This document shows, piece after piece, positions 45,972 to 54,300 of a stretch of DNA of 62,000 nucleotides; the stretch's first letter is position 1, and the number at the start of each line of letters is the position of its first letter. Below the pieces are notes generated by a model. It worked only from the letters and a program-made list of their open reading frames with translations. It did not search any database and had not been told where the DNA came from. The position numbers were made by a program, and so were the translations under genes. Origin of the DNA: Branchiostoma floridae (Eukaryota > Chordata > Leptocardii > Amphioxiformes > Branchiostomatidae); the NCBI RefSeq assembly GCF_000003815.2, contig NC_049995.1:4948183-5010182 (forward strand), written 5' to 3'.

Positions 45972-47080
45972 TTCTCTTCGCCAATGGCGATAGAGTATGT
46001 TTTTGTCGACTTGGGTCTGTATGTAGGTCAACAGCATATAACTCGAGAAATTGTGGATGGAACTTTGTGATTTTTGGTAGGTGTGTAGCGGTTGTTGAAA
46101 GGAATGCCAAGTTCGAAAACGGTTTACCTGGCGTTTTCCTACGGTACTGCAGCGAGCTTGGTATGTTTTTTGCAGTTTGTTTTGGGCAGCATAAGTCAAA
46201 ATCTAGCTGGGCGATTTTCAAGAAACTTGGTAGGTGTGTAGCGGTTTTGGAGAGGAAGGTCAAGTGCGAAAATGGTTTACCTGGCTCTTACCTACGGCGC
46301 TGTAGCGGGATTTGTATGTAAGTGCGTTTGTCTGTAAGCAAGATAACTCGAGAACCCTTGAATGGATCCTGATGATATTTGGTAGGTGGGTGGGGGTCAA
46401 GAAAACGAAGGTCAAGTTCTATAATGGGCCCCCTAGTGACTGCCTAAGGTACTGCAGCAAAACTTTTATTTTTGACACTTCGTGTTTTGGATATGCTGTG
46501 GTCATGATTTTTGAGTGGTAGATAGCCCTTGGGGCAGAGAGTAAGTGCTGTGAGTTTGGACCCCCTAGCGGCTTTTTGGGAACTGCAGGCACCGATTTCC
46601 TTTCAAACTTTGAACGAGAATAACTCGAGAACGTGTTGACGGATCATCAGGATTTTTTGGTATGTAGATAGAATGAGTACTTAAAATAATAATCTACATG
46701 GAAAGATGCATTTAATTGTAATCAGTGGCCAATTAACAGAAATAAACTGTTTTGTATATACATGTATCTCACTTGACCTATATCTATGGACACATCTGTT
46801 TGACAGATGTTTTTGCTGGAGGAAACACTGACAAGCTGTGAGCTGGACACTGAAAAGCTTGAAATTCTGATTGACCAGGGGTGCTATCAGGTCATCTTGT
46901 ACAATCAGGTCTTGTTTTGGTAGCATTTGTGGGGTTTGGGGGTAGGTACTATTTAGTAATAGATGAATAAGACCTTAAAGTCTTAAATAAAGGCATGATT
47001 TAGTAATACATGAATAAGACCTTAAAGTCTTGAATAAAGGCATGATTATTTGGCGAAGAGATGGGTTCGTTGAACTCTAG
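45972..47080 (+). mobile_element. Dispersed repeat family R, copy inserted in the LINE
   Basis: The left end TCTCTTCGCCAATGGCGATA and right end TTGGCGAAGAGATGGGTTCG are inverse at 11-12 bp. Inside are AAGATAACTCGAGAACCC-type and GGCCCCCTAGTGACTGCC-type blocks, as in the copy at 28771-29830. A 48-bp tandem duplication (AATAAGACCTTAAAGTCTT) lies at about 46950-47045. It splits the LINE coding region. Confidence 0.75.
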
Positions 47081-48069
47081 TTAAGAATATACTTGGAGGC
47101 ACGTCTTTGAACTTTTTCGACTGAGGAAATGAGGTTGTGCGTATAGGGTGACCAAACGACAGAGCAGTACTCAAGTCTGCTTCTGACTAAAGTGAGATAT
47201 AGCATTTTTTTTACATTTACAGGGGCATTGAAACCTACAGATCTCTTTAAAAAGCCGAGAGCTGAATTTGCTCTCGAAGTGATATTATGTACATGAGAAT
47301 CGAAAGTTAAATTCCACGTAGCTAATACCCCTAAGTCGGTAAATTCAGGAACAGACTCGAGGACCGTGTCGTTCATTTTGTACGTAAAAGTAATAGGATT
47401 TCTAGATCTGCTTATCCTGAGAATTTTACATTTGTCAGGATTAAAATTCATTTGCCAAGTATTACTCCAATCGTACATGCAATCAATATCTCTCTGGAGT
47501 GATACACAATCTAAAACAGTAGATACATGTTTGTAGCATTTGGAGTCGTCAGCGTAAAGGCCCATTTTGTTGCTTACTACGGATGGAAGATCGTTGATAT
47601 ATAATAAGAAAAGGAGGGGACCTAAAATTGACCCCTCGGGCACTCCCGATACTACTGGGAGCCAATCCGAACATGTACCCTCGACCATTACACGTTGCCT
47701 CCTACATGAAAGATAACTATGGAACCAGGAAAGTAAATTAGAATGAATACCATACATTTTGAGCTTATGGACTAACAGCTGGTGAGAAACGCAGTCAAAT
47801 GCCTTGGAAAAATCCAAATATATAATGTCTACTTGGCCACCTCGATCTAAAATCCCACCAATTTCATGGTAAATTTCAAGGAGCTGTGTCGATGATGATC
47901 TGCCCTTGATGAAACCGTGTTGTAATGGATAGATCAAGTGCTTTAAATGAGGAAAGATACGATTAAACAAACACCTTTCCATTATCTTTCCAACAATACT
48001 AAGAAGAGAAATTGGGCGGTAATTTTCTACTAAATGCATACGTATGACCAAAATCACATCAAAATTCAA
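47077..48069 (-). CDS. LINE reverse transcriptase, partial
   Basis: The frame runs from about residue NYRPISLLS through DFSKAFDCVSHQLL, SGVPEGSILGPLLFL, the catalytic LYADDSK box and NPDKCKILRIS to RASKYILN and a stop. These are the ordered motifs of non-LTR retrotransposon reverse transcriptases, which copy element RNA at a nicked target. The endonuclease and N-terminal RT parts are missing, and the first about 12 residues before VENYRPIS look like flanking sequence. The stop at 47077 lies at the junction with the inserted repeat. Not expected to be functional. Confidence 0.93.
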   Translation of the reverse strand: MNFDVILVIRMHLVENYRPISLLSIVGKIMERCLFNRIFPHLKHLIYPLQHGFIKGRSSSTQLLEIYHEIGGILDRGGQVDIIYLDFSKAFDCVSHQLLVHKLKMYGIHSNLLSWFHSYLSCRRQRVMVEGTCSDWLPVVSGVPEGSILGPLLFLLYINDLPSVVSNKMGLYADDSKCYKHVSTVLDCVSLQRDIDCMYDWSNTWQMNFNPDKCKILRISRSRNPITFTYKMNDTVLESVPEFTDLGVLATWNLTFDSHVHNITSRANSALGFLKRSVGFNAPVNVKKMLYLTLVRSRLEYCSVVWSPYTHNLISSVEKVQRRASKYILN

Positions 48070-48194
48070 ATTTGGTATCCTTCATATTCAACCATCCAAC
48101 ATGGCGGACAAACACTGACGTCATAGTCACATGACCAGTACTGACGTCACGCGAGTGCAAACACTCAACTGTAGATGATTGGATCAGTATTTCT

Positions 48195-48329
48195 TCAGAA
48201 CTTTGCCAGTTTCTGGCTGGCCTTCGTGAGACGCTTGCGTTTTTCCCACAACATGTTCCGTTCTTCAGTGATATCCGAGTCTTCGTGAAGCAGCTCCAGT
48301 GTCTCTGGCTGTCCGATCATCAGAAGGAT
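48195..48329 (-). CDS. Mx-like gene, exon 13, C-terminus
   Basis: Starts after TTTTTACAG, phase 0, and ends TGA at 48195. Encodes [19 protein letters not shown] and [20 protein letters not shown], the last helix typical of Mx. Confidence 0.93.
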   Translation of the reverse strand: MLLMIGQPETLELLHEDSDITEERNMLWEKRKRLTKASQKLAKF

Positions 48330-51300
48330 CTGTAAAAAGGTACGTAGATGTGAAATAATTTTACATTTCAGCCAGATTAGCGTGTGTAAACGGTTACCAT
48401 TCTTCGAGGGTTAGTGTCAAAATTTAAGACTTGTTAGCCTGTTGGAAATGTATAAACTTGTGGAATGCATATGAATATGTAGAATGTTTAGAAACAAGTA
48501 GAATGCATACACTCGGACGTGGAATATCTACAAACATATACATACAAAACAAATACATACAAAAAATGTAGAATGTACACAGCTAGACAAGTAGAACGAC
48601 AGACACATAGAGTGCATACCAACATGTATCATGTACACAGACATGTGAAATGAATGCAAACATATACAATGCATATAAGCATGTAGAATGTAAACAAACG
48701 CTTTTCTTGTAGAATGACGACGCCAAGGGAACTCACCTGAGACTTGACCTCACTTGTGAATTTCGCCATCAGGTGCAGGGAGATCGTCATGGGAACTATG
48801 TCGGACAGGCGACGGATAGACCCCTGAAGCGTGACAGTAGAGTAGCACTACAGTNNNNNNNNNNNNNNNNNNNNNNNNNNNNNNNNNNNNNNNNNNNNNN
48901 NNNNNNNNNNNNNNNNNNNNNNNNNNNNNNNNNNNNNNNNNNNNNNNNNNNNNNGTGACCAACTCGACAGTGCCGTAACCACGGCAAAGTAAAGAATCAC
49001 GCTATCTTGTACGTCGATGAAGTATATAGTAGAGTGGACTCATGGTTAGCTAAGGAATGAGTCCACTCCACTATATAGTGTATGTCGCTGAAGGTTAGAC
49101 ATCCAGGAAATAAGATGCTCCAAATAGCAATTACTCAAGGAACTTGTTATGATTTTGGAAACGGTCAGTCATTTCACTGATGAAAGGTAGTGGATTCTGC
49201 CGGAAACGTCTGACCGTTTCCAAAGTCATACTCAAAAGTAATATCTAGTTTGTTCAAATCGATTCTGAAGTCTTGTATACGTACGTAAATCTTAAACCTA
49301 TGGAGTCTTCCATTTGTGACCTCCGGGCATTAGGTTTACCTCCGGTGGGGGTACTGCTTTTGTTTGTGTTTGTGTGCATTTATTATTCAGGGCCTTTGAA
49401 TGTATTTGTATTAATTTCACATGTGGATGATGATTAAAATCTTAAAGAAATATGGCGATGTTTCCAGGCGCTAGGCATTTGCGCATATTGCACAATCCCA
49501 GGCTGACACCTTCAGCCTAAACGTTGCGTGCTATAGTCCATAATAAACAGATGGTCCGCCGTTCCGAGCGCCTTCCGGGAGGGAGATGGTTGGAATTGAA
49601 GAAACAGGGGTAGGGGAGGATCACCAACATCTTTGATGGGTATGGAATTGGGAAATTTACAAAAACTCTACATAACGGAGCTATGAGATCTTTGATTCCT
49701 TATTTCATTTTGATGTGGTAAATCCTACAACAATCTGCCACATAAATCTCTTACCCTGAAGTAAACCTTGATGATGTGCAGCATTCTCTGCGCTTCCTTC
49801 TCAAGATCAGACCGCAGATCAAGTTCGTCCTCGTCCTCTTCATCCTTCTCAGCTTTCTCAAGGTCCTGTCAGATTTGAAGCAATTTACAATGAAGACAAA
49901 CTTTATCTAGTTAGTTAGGATATCAATATGTTAGAATAACATTAAAATTCGAAAACAATAGCTAATGGCTTCAAACCTGTCGAATTAAGAGTCAGATCAG
50001 TATTAGATTTCAGGCACAAAGAACACATCACCTAGAGATGATATATGTCGTTTATGAGAGCATTGTTGCTCTCAATGACAATGTACATCAAAGTATATCA
50101 AAAGACTTCAGAACTCTTTTGCGACTATTGTGACTCTTTTTATGACTTTTTTATGAATAGATATATTTACCTCACAGGCGATGTTGAAAATGGCGTCTTG
50201 TGTAAAGACAAGGTGTTCCATTTCAAACAGCTGGTTGATAGCTTCCCGAGCCTTCTTCTCCTGGGCAAGACGTAGTTCATTGACTTTCTCCTACAGTGTG
50301 TCGTTGGAATAGAATAAAAGTAGGGGTATAAGGGAGAAATGAATGTAGGTGTGACTTTCTTTTTAAACAGGGAGGTTTATGGTTGTAGGTAGTCATGTGC
50401 ATTGAGGGTAGTAACCAAACCAAAATGTGAAGGTTACAGAAACAGAATCAAATTTCTTTAATCCACGATAACATTATTTTTTTTCATAATGAATCTGTAT
50501 TTGGAGCAAAAAAAGATATGTAAGTACCTTAACTTCCATGTTGAGCTGAGCGAACGGCCGAAACCAGTGGTTAGTGAGTAGAGCTGCGACTGTCTCTACT
50601 TTTTGGTTGACGCTGAGTAGGCAGTCGATGGCTGGGTCCTTCAAATCTTTCATGTGCTTCTGGATGAACTTCTTGCAGACGGTGTAGGGCAGAAAGCCTG
50701 GCAGCTCTGGGCCTCGGTTCTTCTCAATGCCCTTCTGTATGTCATCTAGATTGCCCTCATCTACCACAAGAAATGATAAGCTCTTTCACAGAGTTCAGTA
50801 CGCATGTGCGAGCGACAGGAATCCTGGGTAGTAATATGTGAAGGCCCATGTCAAGGAAATAGTCTTGTCTCGACCATTGTTAAGATTTGCATGAAAATGT
50901 CTGGAACGTAATGACGGCTGCAAAATGACGGAATTTTTGCATCATAAGGGGCCTTCACCTTTGACATATTACCCAGAATTCCTGTCGCCCGCACATCTGT
51001 CGTGAACTCTGTTGTAAAAGACCTTATATAAAACAATAGAACATGATAAATATAAATACTTTAATGAGAGAACAGCTCCACTCTTTGCCTACATAGAATC
51101 CCCTCCACATACGCACGGTATCATTGGACTCAAGTTGCAAGGGGTGCAAAAGGAGGAAAAGAGCATTACAACCACTCCACCATAGAGACGGGTCGCCATA
51201 AAAACTTCTGCATCTTATGCCCCACCATTTTGTGTCCTATCGCCGTAACGTGACATAGGTTGCTCGTTCCTGGAAAAAGACCGCTACTGTTCGGTCGAAA

Positions 51301-54300
51301 GTATTATGTTTATTGTGTGTTGGAAAATGCACTTAAACCTGATTCAGAATCAATTTGGAGAATATAGACGAACTTTCAAGCTTATGTTCATTGTTATGAT
51401 TTCACTGCTACTGTAAAGATTTATTATAATCTTTTTGCCTACCTGGTATGAGGCAATTTATTTCCACTGCAAACTCTTTATAAGCTTCCCTTGCTTCGGC
51501 GATGAGCCTCAACTCTTCCTCTTCCTCATCCTCCATGCTTCGGACCTGTTCACCATTGGCCAGTTTCTCCAGATCATCGGTAAAGCCGGTCAACAACTGG
51601 AAAGGCCATTGAAACTTAGTAAACTTATTGATAGCAGAGTTGGTACTGGAGACAACATAGAAGAAGCATGGAACTCTCTATTTTTTGTTTGTTTTTGAAA
51701 TGGCAAAAATTATGAAAAACTAAGATTCGAAGGACAGTACCAAGATTTCCTTACATATATCGATACATTTTCTTACCTCTACAAGGAAACGCATCTTGCT
51801 GGAAGGGTCGTCTGGGATCCCGTCACCCAACAACTGCAGCTGTTCTTCGGTATTCTTCAGCTTCTACTTGATGTCTTCCTTCAGACCCGGGATGGATTTC
51901 TGTAAGAGGGAAACCTGCTGATGAGGAATGAACCTAAACGGACTGTATGTCACCTGTTCATATTTATGAGGATCATAGTTTATTATCGTTACGAAGACCA
52001 GACTTGATTTTTCCAAATGTTTCATAGTGTGGTTATCAATTAATCATAACAAAACATATGTTCAAATGTTGACCAAAAGGAATAATTTTGTGCGCTTATT
52101 TGATTTATTAGCTACAAAGGATCGCAATGTATCATTGGGTGGAATTTTTTTCCTTTTTATTGCTGCGGTCAATTTTCCGATTGAAACAAAAAACTAAAAG
52201 TTATATCGCCCAGGTGTATTTAACCTGATATCTAATAAGAATAGAGTTCTCTGGGTCCATCCCTACCCATCAGGCCTCACCTTGATTTGCTCTACCAGCT
52301 CAGTGGTCAGTTTGCCCGCGAGGGTCCTCGTGCCGGTTTTCTTTTCATGATAAGGCAACCTAAACAGTTTACAGTAAACCACACAATTTAGGTCAGTATA
52401 TAATGCATAATACTGGACTCTGAACGAGGTTATTTGTGATGACATTATCATTGTGCCATTGTTCAATACCACGGCTAAGATTACAATCAATCCTGCTTTC
52501 CTTTGCTCACTCAGTGGTTTGTTTAGTGGCTACAGGTCACAAACAAAGCGTTGTATCACTGTTAACACCTTAGGACAGATCATTAACGATTCTTTCGTAA
52601 CGAACGTAATCAAAATCCCAGGCACCATTGACTCATTATTGTTTGTTAGGTCACCTGTCAGACTAGGGGGGGGGGGGGGGCACCAATTGGCTTAATATTC
52701 GGAAAGGCTGATTATTTGCACTTTACTGTTGTGATGATCTTTTTAGATAGAGAATTCAAGATAAGAAGACAAAGAAAAACACTTGGTTGATTACTTGAAA
52801 TGTTCGTGCGTCTTGAAGAACCTCTCCTCTTTTTCCATGGCTTCACTTAGGGTGACGTTTTCATTGATGTCCTCTTGTCCCCTACACCTGATGATGGTAT
52901 AACCCTTCTTCAGAGGGTACTTCTGGTTGTTCACGATGTCCACGATGGTGTTTTCTGTTCCACGGTCAATCAGGTCCGGCTTGGTCAAAACACCTTTGGG
53001 GGACACACAATAAACATTTCGATGATTCTGTCCGTTACGTAAAACCATGTACATTTCTATTTGAATTAAGTATCCAAAGTTTTAAAGCACGACAGATTAC
53101 GCATCGGAAGACACGTGTAAGCGTTGCATGAGGGAGACATTGTCTGTTCTCACGTTCTCTGGTAATTTAGTTTCATAAAGTATGGTGTCACTAGATTAAA
53201 GAACTAAATGTTTAAGTCCCTTTGGCAACGGTTTGACATCACTGAAGCTTCAAATGGTCATACACATCAAGCTATTCGAGTTCAGCACGAACTTATCTAT
53301 GTGTAGTGTATAACTGTGGTCTTTTGGAAAGGATAGTTATCTTCACCTAGAGTCCTGGAGCCGGTAGGGTCGACATCCTTTGCCATTTGCAGTGCCTCGG
53401 TAGTGGCGATGTCCACGTTACACGGTACAACGGCCAAGATGATGGTTTCGTCCTTCTGAATATATTCCTTGATGAGATCTTTAATCTGTATGCACAGGCG
53501 AATATTCTGATCATCACCTCTTAATTTCACTCACTTGAGATTCGAGTAATGATTGAATGCACAGTATAATAAGAAGGAAAAGGAGAAAAAGGAGGAGAAA
53601 AAGGAACAAAGGTGGATCGGAGTTGTGACAATCATTGCCCCTTCTCTTACCTGGTCTCCAATATCTGGCGGTTGCCCGTCCACAGCGATGCGTGCAATGC
53701 CGGGCAAGTCGATGAGCGTGAGATCAGGGATATCCGGACTCTCCACGTCCAGTGTGATCAGGCGGGGGCTAATACCATGGGAATCTCCGGCAAGGTTGTT
53801 TTGGGCTAAATATATAGATGGTACATATTTGAACATCTATGCTTTCTAGTACAAATGACACATGCAAACTGCACGGCCGTGCCATATATCGCTAGGATGC
53901 AAACCAGGACCCCACCGGGCTGTCCGAGGAAATGAAAAAAAATTCTTGTTAAGAAATACACGGGACAAGTGTTTTATTTTGTGTGTTTTTGTCTTTTATG
54001 AATAATTTTCGTTCTCGTAAACTGTCTGGCTGGGACCCTGTTTGGCAATGTGACCTTAGCATTAGTTGGAGTCCTGGATTCGGTGGCGTTGGCAAAGCGT
54101 GCCATCAAGAGCAGTGACGTCGGCCCGTCACTTCTAACCAGCACGACACTCGTCCAACATGTGACAACAGCCTATAAATCCAAACCATCCATTAATTACC
54201 GTGCGACGTTTTCTTTGTATGAAACTGTGGAACTTAACCTAAACAAGTTGCATATTGCTTAGGTCACTGTTGAAAGGCATATCATACCGGGTATTTCACT

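Larger units (their letters stand above)
45262..48060 (-). mobile_element. 5'-truncated LINE (Jockey/CR1-type), split by an insertion
   Basis: On the minus strand a reverse-transcriptase segment (48045-47077) is followed, after a ~1.1 kb insertion, by the C-terminal part of the same protein (about 45970-45566) and an AATAAATA-rich 3' tail near 45265-45298. The element starts in the middle of the RT domain (NYRPISLLS), as expected for 5' truncation. It lies about 135 bp past the Mx stop codon, on the same strand. Confidence 0.92.
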
